Below, one piece after another: positions 8,781 to 16,933 of a DNA stretch of 64,000 nucleotides (positions are counted from its first letter, which is position 1; each line of letters opens with the position of its first letter). Below the pieces are notes generated by a model. The model saw nothing but the letters and a program-made list of their open reading frames with translations. It was not told the origin of the DNA and did no database searches. Origin of the DNA: Cytophagaceae bacterium SCN 52-12 (GTDB lineage Bacteria > Bacteroidota > Bacteroidia > Cytophagales > Spirosomataceae); assembly GCA_001724175.1 (NCBI GenBank), contig MEDT01000039.1, positions 1-64,000 of the forward strand, read 5' to 3'. Both the position numbers and the translations under genes were made by a program.

Positions 8781-9875
8781 ATGGACAGCTACAAGGATTC
8801 AGGTATCGGACAATTTATATGGGACGACGATTTCCGTGCCTGGGTACTGGCGCCCACCCGCGAGCTGGAAGCTTACTGGTCGGAATGGTTACGCGAGCAC
8901 CCGGAAAAGCGGGAAGTCATACAAAGCGCGCGTGAAATTGTCCTGGCGACTACGGTACGGGAGCCAGGATTGCCTGCGTCTGAAATGGAGGCTTCCATTC
9001 AAAATACACTCAGGCAGCTAACGGCAGTGCAGGGCTCCCCGGCTAAAAAGTACGCTCTTTATTCCTGGCTTCCTTATGCGGCAGTGTTCTTGCTGGTATG
9101 CAGCCTCGGATGGTGGGCTTACCGGCGTATACCGTCTTCGTTGCCGTCGGCTGCCGGCAAAATCGCCGAAGCAGCCATTGCCCCCGGAATGACCACCCGG
9201 CAAAACAACAGCCGGTCATCGCTGAATATCCGGCTTCCTGACGGCTCTGCGGTACAGCTTCAGCCTCAGAGCAGGTTAAGCTATCCTGAAAAATTTGCGT
9301 CTGAAAAAAGAGAGGTTTTCCTGACCGGGGAAGCTTTTTTCGATATCGTGCCGGCTTCCGGGCGTCCTTTTTTTGTAAGGACCGACGAGCTCGTGACGAA
9401 AGTGCTGGGAACCAGCTTTTGGGTAAGGAGCTTTCAGAAGGAGCAAGGTATTATGGTAAGGGTAAAAACGGGAAAAGTGGCGGTGTTTAAACATGACGAG
9501 GAAAATGAAAGCGACCCCTCGGCATTGGAAGGCGCTTACGCTACGGTCCTTACTCCCAACCAGCAAATTGTGTATTCCCGGAAGGAGGCTCAGATGGAAA
9601 AGAGCCTCGTTGCACTTCCCGAACCCGTTTCAGGGGTATTCGATACATTTCGCTTCGAATACGACGATGTCCCGGTCTCGCGGGCTTTCGAAGACCTGGA
9701 AAAAGCCTACGGAGTTGACATTGTATTTGAGGAATCTCTTTCCGATTGCCCGGTAACGGCATCTATCGGCGGGTTTCCTCTTTACGAGCAGCTTCGTATA
9801 CTCTGCAAAGCAATAAGTACCGAATATGAGGTTGCCAATGGAATAATTACGATCAAAGGAAATACATGTAAGTAA
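8781..9875 (+). CDS. FecR-family anti-sigma factor
   Basis: This inner-membrane protein of 364 residues has a cytoplasmic N-terminal part of about 90 residues that should hold the sigma factor. One TM segment (about 92-112, core AAVFLLVCSLGWWAY) follows, then a periplasmic FecR domain (about 145-240, with IRLPDGSAVQLQPQSRL and FLTGEAFFDI) and a C-terminal DUF4974-like domain (about 285-362, with FEYDDVPVSRAFEDLEKAY). The latter has the same fold type as the STN domain of SusC, its presumed contact partner. An ATG 20 codons upstream lies in another frame and was not used. A strong hairpin follows the stop. Confidence 0.93.
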   Translation: MDSYKDSGIGQFIWDDDFRAWVLAPTRELEAYWSEWLREHPEKREVIQSAREIVLATTVREPGLPASEMEASIQNTLRQLTAVQGSPAKKYALYSWLPYAAVFLLVCSLGWWAYRRIPSSLPSAAGKIAEAAIAPGMTTRQNNSRSSLNIRLPDGSAVQLQPQSRLSYPEKFASEKREVFLTGEAFFDIVPASGRPFFVRTDELVTKVLGTSFWVRSFQKEQGIMVRVKTGKVAVFKHDEENESDPSALEGAYATVLTPNQQIVYSRKEAQMEKSLVALPEPVSGVFDTFRFEYDDVPVSRAFEDLEKAYGVDIVFEESLSDCPVTASIGGFPLYEQLRILCKAISTEYEVANGIITIKGNTCK

Positions 9876-9877
9876 GA

Positions 9878-9909
9878 CAGGCCGGTTCCGCTGCAACAGA
9901 ACCGGCCTG
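9878..9909 (+). terminator. Hairpin between fecR and susC
   Basis: Perfect 11-bp arms (CAGGCCGGTTC and GAACCGGCCTG) surround a 10-nt loop, starting 2 nt after the fecR stop. There is no U-run downstream. It could terminate or attenuate the sigma/FecR transcript and so separate low expression of the regulators from high expression of SusC. A similar stem lies at the same place in the second locus (49084-49117). Confidence 0.6.
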
Positions 9910-9941
9910 GAATAAAATCCCTGGTTACGATGTTTATCGAA

Positions 9942-9960
9942 GCTCCAAGCAATATGGAGC
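9942..9960 (+). promoter_or_regulatory. Small stem-loop in the susC leader
   Basis: GCTCCA and TGGAGC flank 7 nt, 46 nt before the susC start. It may lie in the 5' untranslated region or overlap the promoter of susC. No promoter motif for the cognate ECF sigma could be identified with confidence. Confidence 0.25.
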
Positions 9961-10006
9961 AAGGGACTGTTTTGCTCTTTTTAACCCAACAAAACGTGTC
10001 AAAAGT

Positions 10007-13000
10007 ATGAAAAAACGCTGTATTATTTATCCGTATCTTTTGTCAGTCGTGCGAATAAGTTGTCTCCAGATCTTCCTGATCCTAAGCGGCATCGGTACTA
10101 CTTCTGCCCTGCACAGCAATGCCCAGGAGCTGCTCTCCAGGAAAGTCAGCCTGCATGCCAGGAACCTCGAAATGGTCAAAGTGCTCCAGCAAATAGAGAA
10201 GCAGGCGGAAGTTCGGTTTGTATTCAGTTCCAAAATGATCGCATCCAAACGGAAAATTTCGTTTGAAGCCGGTGATGATCCTCTTTCCAGTGTATTGGAA
10301 CGCCTCCTGACACCTCTGGACATCAGCTATGAAATTTCAGGCCAGGTGATTATACTTAGCAAAAAAGAAACGCCTCCCTTCCGGAATGAAGACCAACCGG
10401 GCTTAAACTCCCTATTGGTACCGGCGCTTACCGTTTCAGGCATGGTGAAGGACGAAAAAGGGGAAGCGCTGCCGGGAGTAAGCATCCTGATCAAAGGGAC
10501 GCAGCACGGGACTACTACCAATACCGAAGGTTTTTTCAGACTGGAAGTGCCCGACGAAAACGCAGTTCTCGTTTTTTCATTTGTAGGATATATATCGCAG
10601 GAAGTGGCAGCTGCGGGCAAAGCTTCTCTGGACATTGTGCTCAAAGTAGATGAGAAGGCACTGGACGAGGTAGTGGTCATTGGCTACGGTACCCAGAAAA
10701 TTGCGGATGTTACGGGGTCGGTTTCAAGGATTAGCGAAAAGGTAATACAAAGCCGTCCGACAGCCAATTTTCAGGAAGCCATGCAAGGCCGGATGAGCGG
10801 TGTGCAGGTACGGCAAACAGGAGGAGACCTTTCAGGACGCTTTAGTATCAATATACGGGGTATCGGGTCTGTAACCGGCAGTAACAACCCGCTTGTGGTA
10901 GTAGACGGAATCCCCCTGTTCAGCGGGGATTTTTCCACGATCAATCCCAGGGACATCATCTCTATTGATGTTTTGAAAGATGCATCAGCTACGGCCATTT
11001 ACGGGGCCAGGGCATCGAACGGCGTGATCAATATCACCACGCGACGGGGCCAGGACGGTAAGACGGAGTTTTTCTTTGAGACTTCCTTCGGATTTGAAAA
11101 TATAGCCAAACGCTACGAAGTGCTCAGTACCGAACAGCAACGTCGGCTGTTTGTAGAAGCCTTCAAAAACACGAACCAGAACACCTCCGTTTTTGAAGAC
11201 CTGGATCATCCCGCGTGGGCTGTTGACACCGATTGGCAAAAATTGGTTACGCAGACAGGGCTACGCCAGGAATACAGCATAGGTGTGCACGGCGGGACTG
11301 AAAAAAGCCGTTTCGCAGTTTCGGCGTCCTATCTTAAAAGAAAAGGCATCATTAAAACCTCCGATCTGTCCTCTTTTTTCCTGAGGGCCAATAACGATAT
11401 CCGGTTCAGCCCTAAATTCACTATCGCTACAAGCGTTTCTGCCAGTCACCAGGAAACCACTCCTGTTGATAACGATACGTTTCACGGGGGAGCCTATAAA
11501 AGTTCTATTTCGGTGCACAGCTATGTCGAGCCGTTTGATGAAATGGGTAACCTGAAAGGGATCTCACATACGGCAAACCCTTATTTTGGCGAAAACAGGA
11601 ACCCGCTCATCAATTTGCTTTTGCCAACCAGGAATAATGCCAGGGACAGGATTTTAGGAAACGTAAAGGCCGACTGGGAGTTCCTGGAGGGACTTACCCT
11701 TTCCGGGAATATAGGCGCCGACTTACTTTTCCTGAATAATTATTCTTTCCAGCCGGTTTATAGCATTGGCATATACCAACTGGATCAGGGGAGCACAACC
11801 TCAGGGGCAGGGCGCCAGATCAATTGGGTGACCGACGCCACACTGCAATACGCACGCTTGGTCGGGAAGCACGATTTCAAGATCTTAATAGGTTCTTCGG
11901 CCCAATCGTTCATTAACAGGCAGCACAGCGTAACGGGCTCAGGCACTGTAGATAACAAGCTGAATCAGCTATCCAACCAAACCAATTTTGTGGCTTCGGG
12001 TTCCGATGTGACTGCGGGGCTGGTATCCTCCTTCGGGCGGATCAACTACGGTTTTGACGGCCGCTACCTGGTCACGGCTACTGTCCGTCGCGACGGGTCA
12101 TCCAAATTCGGGGCAAACCGGCGTTATGGTATTTTCCCTTCAGCTTCCGTCGCCTGGCGGATCTCGGAAGAACAATTCATGCCCGGCAGGAATATTTTCA
12201 GCGACTTCAAGCTGAGACTTGGCTACGGCGTAACCGGGAATCAGAATATCAGCGACTATGCTTTCATCACCCGCGCGGGAAATGCTTCTTACGTATTTGG
12301 CAATTCGGTAGTAGTCGGGAATGCGCCGCAAAATATAGGGAATCCTAATCTGCAGTGGGAGTCGGCCAGGCAATTCGATGCCGGTGTGGATTTTTCGCTG
12401 GCACAAAACAGGATCAGGGTTACGCTTGATTATTACAACAAACAGTCGGAAGACCTGCTCATCAATACACCGGTCCCCTTTACAGCGGGAGTTCCGGAGG
12501 ATCCGACCGTTAATATCGGGTCGATAGAAAACAAAGGATGGGAATTCGATATCAATTCCCGGAACCTCACGGGGAAGTTCAGCTGGACTACCCACCTCAA
12601 CATGACCCTGAACCGAAACAGGGTACTGGACATTGGCAGCAACTCCACGGGCGATCCCCTGTCGATACCGGGTGAAACCCTTGCTTTGCCGGGCGAACCC
12701 ATTAACCTTACCCGGGCGGGCGAGCCGATAGCAGCGTATTACATGTATCGTTTTGATGGGATTTGGCAATCGGAAGACCGCGACCTGGCGGCCCGGTTCG
12801 GCGCAGTGCCCGGCGATGCGCGCTATTTTGACGCGAACGGGAATAACCAATTAGACCAGGGAGACAGAATTTATGCCGGTAATCCCAACCCGACATTGTT
12901 CGGAGGATTTACCAACGACCTGAGCTATGGCTCCTGGTCGTTATCGGTATTCTTTAACTTTTCAGCGGGGAATAAGCTGTATAATTCCATGCGCAATCTC

Positions 13001-13393
13001 AACGCCCGCGCGGTACCTTTCAATCAGCAGCTGGCCGAGGTAGCCGACTTCTGGACGCCTGAAAATCCTTCCAATACCATTCCCCGTCCTTCCCAGGGTG
13101 GGAATACAACCTACCTCTCTACACGTGCCTCTACCCGGTTCCTGGAGAATGCCGCTTTCCTGAGATTGAAAGATATAAGTGTTTCCTATGAGGTCCCCTC
13201 CGGGTTTGTACAGCGCATTAAGCTCACGAGGATGCGGATAGCCGTTCAGGCCAGCAATCTTCTGACTTTCACGAAGTATCAGGGACTGGATCCGGAAGCC
13301 TCCAGCAATGCCGCTCTCATTTCCGCCGGGATTGATCATACGCCCTACCCTCTTACGAAGATGTATTCGGCCACAGTGCAGATAGGATTCTGA
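10007..13393 (+). CDS. SusC/RagA-family TonB-dependent outer-membrane receptor with STN domain
   Basis: This 1128-residue outer-membrane transporter has a signal peptide (about 1-40). An STN domain follows (about 52-105, with VKVLQQIEKQAEVRFVFSS) and is the contact for FecR. Next come a CarboxypepD_reg-like domain (about 143-215, with GEALPGVSILIKGT and FVGYISQEV), the TonB-box region DEVVVIGYGTQ (about 222), a plug (NIRGIGSVTGSNNPLVVVDG, then DASATAIYGARASNGVI) and the 22-strand barrel. It pairs with the SusD at 13629 to import an oligomeric substrate. The STN domain and the sigma/FecR genes upstream say it also signals. The substrate is unknown; the sulfatase downstream hints at a sulfated glycan or ester. 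Confidence 0.95.
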   Translation: MKKRCIIYPYLLSVVRISCLQIFLILSGIGTTSALHSNAQELLSRKVSLHARNLEMVKVLQQIEKQAEVRFVFSSKMIASKRKISFEAGDDPLSSVLERLLTPLDISYEISGQVIILSKKETPPFRNEDQPGLNSLLVPALTVSGMVKDEKGEALPGVSILIKGTQHGTTTNTEGFFRLEVPDENAVLVFSFVGYISQEVAAAGKASLDIVLKVDEKALDEVVVIGYGTQKIADVTGSVSRISEKVIQSRPTANFQEAMQGRMSGVQVRQTGGDLSGRFSINIRGIGSVTGSNNPLVVVDGIPLFSGDFSTINPRDIISIDVLKDASATAIYGARASNGVINITTRRGQDGKTEFFFETSFGFENIAKRYEVLSTEQQRRLFVEAFKNTNQNTSVFEDLDHPAWAVDTDWQKLVTQTGLRQEYSIGVHGGTEKSRFAVSASYLKRKGIIKTSDLSSFFLRANNDIRFSPKFTIATSVSASHQETTPVDNDTFHGGAYKSSISVHSYVEPFDEMGNLKGISHTANPYFGENRNPLINLLLPTRNNARDRILGNVKADWEFLEGLTLSGNIGADLLFLNNYSFQPVYSIGIYQLDQGSTTSGAGRQINWVTDATLQYARLVGKHDFKILIGSSAQSFINRQHSVTGSGTVDNKLNQLSNQTNFVASGSDVTAGLVSSFGRINYGFDGRYLVTATVRRDGSSKFGANRRYGIFPSASVAWRISEEQFMPGRNIFSDFKLRLGYGVTGNQNISDYAFITRAGNASYVFGNSVVVGNAPQNIGNPNLQWESARQFDAGVDFSLAQNRIRVTLDYYNKQSEDLLINTPVPFTAGVPEDPTVNIGSIENKGWEFDINSRNLTGKFSWTTHLNMTLNRNRVLDIGSNSTGDPLSIPGETLALPGEPINLTRAGEPIAAYYMYRFDGIWQSEDRDLAARFGAVPGDARYFDANGNNQLDQGDRIYAGNPNPTLFGGFTNDLSYGSWSLSVFFNFSAGNKLYNSMRNLNARAVPFNQQLAEVADFWTPENPSNTIPRPSQGGNTTYLSTRASTRFLENAAFLRLKDISVSYEVPSGFVQRIKLTRMRIAVQASNLLTFTKYQGLDPEASSNAALISAGIDHTPYPLTKMYSATVQIGF

Positions 13394-13424
13394 TCGCTAC
13401 CCTTTTAAACGCTAATGAACAATG

Positions 13425-13628
13425 AAATAGCCATGAGCAATCAGAAATCAGCTATCGGCTCGTTTGCACGCAAGTGGTACGCCACCGCGGCGGGGCCGCC
13501 CAGGCCGTCGACGAACCCTTCGACAGGCTCAGGGGCCACCCTTCGACAGGCTCAGGGGCCACCCTTCGACAGGCTCAGGGACAAAGGGCTGAGCGCTGAC
13601 TGCTGAAAGCTAATAACCTTTTATACAG
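13425..13628 (+). repeat. Modular intercistronic repeat between susC and susD (copy 1)
   Basis: This 200-bp spacer matches the spacer at about 38620-38785 (opposite strand), which also lies between two Sus genes. The shared modules in order are a block with AATCAGCTATC, a GC-rich middle block, ACCCTTCGACAGGCTCAGGG, and a 3' block with GCTGAC..GCTGAAAGCT and TTTTATACAG directly touching the ATG. The GC-rich module (GGGGCCGCCCAGGC) is inverted relative to the other copy. The element is not coding: the short open frame here is made of repeats. Confidence 0.75.
13515..13580 (+). repeat. Tandem 23-bp repeat, 2.9 copies
   Basis: Two exact 23-bp units (515-537 and 538-560 of this kilobase) and a 20-bp partial unit all contain CTTCGACAGGCTCAGGG. 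One copy of the 20-bp core occurs inverted at 38669-38688. The unit contains the near-palindrome CCTTCGACAGG. Confidence 0.9.
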
Positions 13629-15140
13629 ATGAAAAAGACAGTCATTAAAATCAGCATCGTTACCGTGTTTTTTTCTGTCCTGGCCATAACCGGGTGTGAG
13701 AAAATACTGGAACCCGAAATACAGGGGCAGGTAGCGCTTGATCATCTTGTTACATCAGAAAACGGTTTAATTACTGCGGTAAACGGAATTTATACACCGT
13801 TGCAGGCCCTGTATGTCGGGCCGATGCAAAGGCTTACCGACATGGCCAGCGATGATGGCTGGACCTGGCGAAACGAGCTGGAACCCGATCTTTTTATTGC
13901 TGAGCCGGTATTCTCGCACTCCCAGAGCGTTTGGGTTGGTCACTACAGGGGAATTACCAGGGCCAATACCGTGATAGATAACCTGGATAAAGTAACCTTT
14001 TCAAAAGCCGAAACCGGGCATAACATAGAAGGACAGGCTAAATTCCTGAGGGCCTTTTATTATTTTAATCTGGTACGGCTTTTTGGCGGAGTCCCCCTGA
14101 TCGTGAATGAGATCAAATCACGGGAGGATTCCGAAATGCCGAGAGCTTCAGTCCGGGAGGTATACGACCAGATCAAAAAAGACCTGGTCGACGCCCGCAG
14201 CCTTTTACCTGAAACCTTTTCTTCCGGGTATGGCAATGAAGCAGGCAGGGCCACAAGCCTCGCTGCATCGTCGCTCCTCTCCCTGGTCCATCTCGAGCTG
14301 GAAGAATGGGATCAGGCCGTTGAAAATATGGACAGGGTAATCGGGAAAAAAACATTACAGCCAAATTACGCTTCCTATTTTAACGGCTCTGCCGAAAACG
14401 GCGCGGGCTCTTTGTTCGAGGTACAATACGGCGGCGTGGACGCATCCAATACAAGCACGCTGAGTAACTTCCTGGCACCGCCAGCCCTGTCAGGCGGCGC
14501 TATAATCCTGCCTACTGATGACAACCTGGAAGGAAAAGGAGGGGGACCGTCGTCCGGAAATGGCATTATCCAGGCTTATGAGGAGCAGGATCTGCGAAAG
14601 CAGGTGAATTTTAATACCTATGGCCTGGCCAACATCGTAGATGCGACCCAGCCCGCCGGCAGTCTCTATTATGTCCATAAGTTTTACAATACGCGGGACC
14701 CTCTCGGGCGCAGCACCTGGAACTATCCTCTGATCCGTTACCCCGAAATCATCCTCGCAAAAGCAGAAGCCCTGAATGAAATCGGCTACCAGGCCGACGG
14801 CGAGGCCTTTGACCTGCTGAACCAGATCAGGCGGCTTGCGGGCGTCCCGGCCTACACCTCCGTACAACTGGCTACGCAGCAGGATTTCAGAAACGCCATC
14901 CGTAAGGAGCGGAGGCTGGAGCTGGCTTTCGAAGCCAAAAGGTATTTCGACCTGAACCGCTGGGGAATTCTGAAGGAAAGCATCCAGCCGCAGCTGGATT
15001 TTCTTAAGATCAGCTTCCCAACCCACAGAACGGTAGCTCACCCGGTAACCGGTAAAAACACTTACCTCTACCCGATCCCTGCAATCGAATTCGTTAACAA
15101 TGCGCAGCTGGGAGAACAAAATCCGGGTTATAACAATTAA
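13629..15140 (+). CDS. SusD/RagB-family outer-membrane lipoprotein
   Basis: This 503-residue surface lipoprotein has a signal peptide ending in the lipobox LAITGC (Cys near 23). The SusD_RagB N-terminal TPR-like part carries KFLRAFYYFNLVRLFGGVPLI (about 138-158), and the C-terminal domain carries IRKERRLELAFEAKRYFDLNRWG (about 418-440), both family hallmarks. It caps the SusC barrel encoded just upstream and helps capture substrate. The C-terminus LGEQNPGYNN is typical and complete. The start codon directly follows the intercistronic repeat. The sulfatase gene begins 47 nt downstream and is probably co-transcribed. Confidence 0.95.
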   Translation: MKKTVIKISIVTVFFSVLAITGCEKILEPEIQGQVALDHLVTSENGLITAVNGIYTPLQALYVGPMQRLTDMASDDGWTWRNELEPDLFIAEPVFSHSQSVWVGHYRGITRANTVIDNLDKVTFSKAETGHNIEGQAKFLRAFYYFNLVRLFGGVPLIVNEIKSREDSEMPRASVREVYDQIKKDLVDARSLLPETFSSGYGNEAGRATSLAASSLLSLVHLELEEWDQAVENMDRVIGKKTLQPNYASYFNGSAENGAGSLFEVQYGGVDASNTSTLSNFLAPPALSGGAIILPTDDNLEGKGGGPSSGNGIIQAYEEQDLRKQVNFNTYGLANIVDATQPAGSLYYVHKFYNTRDPLGRSTWNYPLIRYPEIILAKAEALNEIGYQADGEAFDLLNQIRRLAGVPAYTSVQLATQQDFRNAIRKERRLELAFEAKRYFDLNRWGILKESIQPQLDFLKISFPTHRTVAHPVTGKNTYLYPIPAIEFVNNAQLGEQNPGYNN

Positions 15141-15187
15141 TCCCGATCAATGAACATTCGTTATTTATTGATATCTAATTCTGATCT

Positions 15188-16723
15188 ATGACTTTGAAAT
15201 ACAAATGGCTGCTGCTGGTTGCCGTACTGGCAGCAGGCACGGGCGTCGTATCCCGTAAAGCCGGCTTCAAAGGTAAAACAGAAGCCGCAGCAATCAATCA
15301 GCAACCCAACATCATCGTCATTCTGGCCGACGATCTCGGATATGGCGACCTGCAATGTTTTAATCCGGACTCCCGGATCAGCACTCCTCACTTAAATAAG
15401 CTGGCAGGTGAAGGGCTTTTATTTACGGACGCTCATTCCGGTTCTGCGGTATGCACCCCTACCCGGTATGGCCTGATCACAGGCAGGTATGCTTTCAGGT
15501 CGCCCCTGAAAAAGGGGGTACTAGGGGGCTATTCCCCTTCGCTCATTGAGAAAGACCGCTTTACTATAGCCCGTTTGCTCAAACAGGCGGGTTATAGCAC
15601 GGCCGTTATCGGCAAATGGCACCTGGGATTGAACTGGCCGGTCCCGGACTCTTCCCTGCTATCTGTCCCGGATTCGCCTGATAAATGGCTTTCCGGCGAG
15701 GGTCTTGCGATCCGGGAAGACCTTACGCTCGGCCCTAATGATCTCGGTTTCGATTACAGTTATATTCTTTCTTCATCGCTGGACATCCCTCCCTATCTGT
15801 ACCTGGAAAATGGCCGGCTGCTGAGCCGGACGCTTCAGGAAATAGAAGGGAACAACAATCCGAGAGGCGTATTTTGGCGGAAAGGGATAGCATCTGCCGA
15901 TTTCAGGATTGAGAAAACCCTGGATCATTTCGGAACCAAAGCTTCGGCGCACCTGGCGGCCATGAGCAAAAAAAAGACACCTTTCTTTCTTTATCTCCCC
16001 CTCACTAGTCCGCATACACCGTGGTTGCCGGCCCCGCAATTCCAGGGCAAATCAGGAGCGGGAACGTACGGGGATTTTGTGATGCACACAGACCATGTCG
16101 TAGGCAGGGTCATGCATACCCTCGACAGCCTGGGACTGAGGGAAAATACACTGGTCATTTTCACATCCGACAACGGGGCCGACTGGAAACCAGGCGATCG
16201 GAAGGAATTCCCTTTGCACCGGGCTAACGGTATTTACCGCGGCCAGAAATCAGATATCTGGGAAGGCGGTCACAGAGTGCCCTTCATAGCGAGCTGGCCC
16301 GGGATGATCAAACATCCTGCCGTCGTAAACCAGACGATCTGCCTTACCGACCTCGCAGCCACTTTCGCCGCGCTGACCGGCCAGGTATTACCGGCCAATT
16401 CGGCGCAGGACAGCTATGATTTTTCGCCGCTGCTTAAAAATCCGGCGCAAAAGCAGGCAGTTCGTGAAAGTGTGATTCATCATGCCATCAGCGGCATGTT
16501 TGCCATCCGGAAAGGAAAGTGGAAGTACATAGACGGACAGGGCAGCGGCGGTTGGTCGGCAGCTCCGGAAAGCCGCCTCCCGGCACAGTTATATAACCTG
16601 GAAACGGATCCTCAGGAGACCCGTAACCTTTTGGAAAACCACCCCGACATTGCCCGGGAATTAAAGGAATTGCTTGACAGGCAGAAGGAGGCCGGATATA
16701 CCCGGTCCGGGGCAGCCGGGTGA
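15188..16723 (+). CDS. Type I sulfatase (arylsulfatase family, formylglycine-dependent)
   Basis: This exported 511-residue sulfatase hydrolyses a sulfate ester. The N-terminal hydrophobic stretch (about 6-21) is a signal peptide or anchor. Metal ligands are seen in VILADDLGYGD (about 44-54) and in FTSDNGADWKPGD (about 320). The catalytic motif is CTPTR with Cys89, the residue matured to formylglycine, followed by GLITGRY; GKWHLG (about 145) is the expected lysine/histidine element. The CxPxR form is standard, although serine is commoner than threonine at the fourth place. No anaerobic sulfatase-maturating enzyme or FGE is in the window. Grouping with SusC/SusD and the sigma/FecR pair suggests desulfation of the imported ligand. 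Confidence 0.93.
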   Translation: MTLKYKWLLLVAVLAAGTGVVSRKAGFKGKTEAAAINQQPNIIVILADDLGYGDLQCFNPDSRISTPHLNKLAGEGLLFTDAHSGSAVCTPTRYGLITGRYAFRSPLKKGVLGGYSPSLIEKDRFTIARLLKQAGYSTAVIGKWHLGLNWPVPDSSLLSVPDSPDKWLSGEGLAIREDLTLGPNDLGFDYSYILSSSLDIPPYLYLENGRLLSRTLQEIEGNNNPRGVFWRKGIASADFRIEKTLDHFGTKASAHLAAMSKKKTPFFLYLPLTSPHTPWLPAPQFQGKSGAGTYGDFVMHTDHVVGRVMHTLDSLGLRENTLVIFTSDNGADWKPGDRKEFPLHRANGIYRGQKSDIWEGGHRVPFIASWPGMIKHPAVVNQTICLTDLAATFAALTGQVLPANSAQDSYDFSPLLKNPAQKQAVRESVIHHAISGMFAIRKGKWKYIDGQGSGGWSAAPESRLPAQLYNLETDPQETRNLLENHPDIARELKELLDRQKEAGYTRSGAAG

Positions 16724-16730
16724 CCGGGTT

Positions 16731-16746
16731 GCAGCCGGTGGGCTGC
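16731..16746 (+). terminator. Hairpin after the sulfatase gene
   Basis: GCAGCC and GGCTGC flank GGTG, 8 nt after the stop, within a GC-rich stretch that can also form a longer stem using GGCAGCC at 16711-16717. It may end the SusC-SusD-sulfatase transcript. Confidence 0.35.
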
Positions 16747-16776
16747 CAGTCATCTGTTTGACCCTATGACCGTTTA

Positions 16777-16870
16777 CGGACAGGAAGTGTTCGCTATCGG
16801 ACATTGAAACGGAAATATAAAGTAATACTGGCTGATTGTCAGCTGGTTATATCTGTGGTCTGACAATTGT
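16777..16870 (+). promoter_or_regulatory. Enhancer-like repeat and sigma-54-like promoter (site B)
   Basis: CGGACA-GGAAG-TGTTCG at 16777-16793 is an inverted repeat with one mismatch. TGGTCTG-ACAA-TTGT at 16856-16870 has the spacing of a -24/-12 promoter (GG-N10-GT, with TTG conserved). The centre-to-TGG distance is 71 bp, as at sites A (72) and D (74). The permease start at 16934 is 64 nt downstream. A second partial half-site (ATCGGACAT) lies at 16797-16805. The function is inferred from the conserved layout. Confidence 0.5.
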
Positions 16871-16933
16871 CGGAGAGGAGGGGAAAGAAGATAAATGCAC
16901 CTCTACGCATGTAATTCTAAAAATAGCAGACCG

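Noticed and set aside
13415..13606. Open frame of 63 codons between susC and susD
   Set aside because: It is built from the intercistronic repeat and its 23-bp tandem units, has low-complexity protein content, and its frame is not kept in the related spacer at 38621-38788.
16821..16850. TGGCTGATTGTCAGC near 16831 as the -24/-12 element of site B
   Set aside because: It has a GG-N10-GC spacing, but its distance from the inverted repeat (about 46 bp) does not match sites A and D, while TGGTCTG-ACAA-TTGT at 16856 does.
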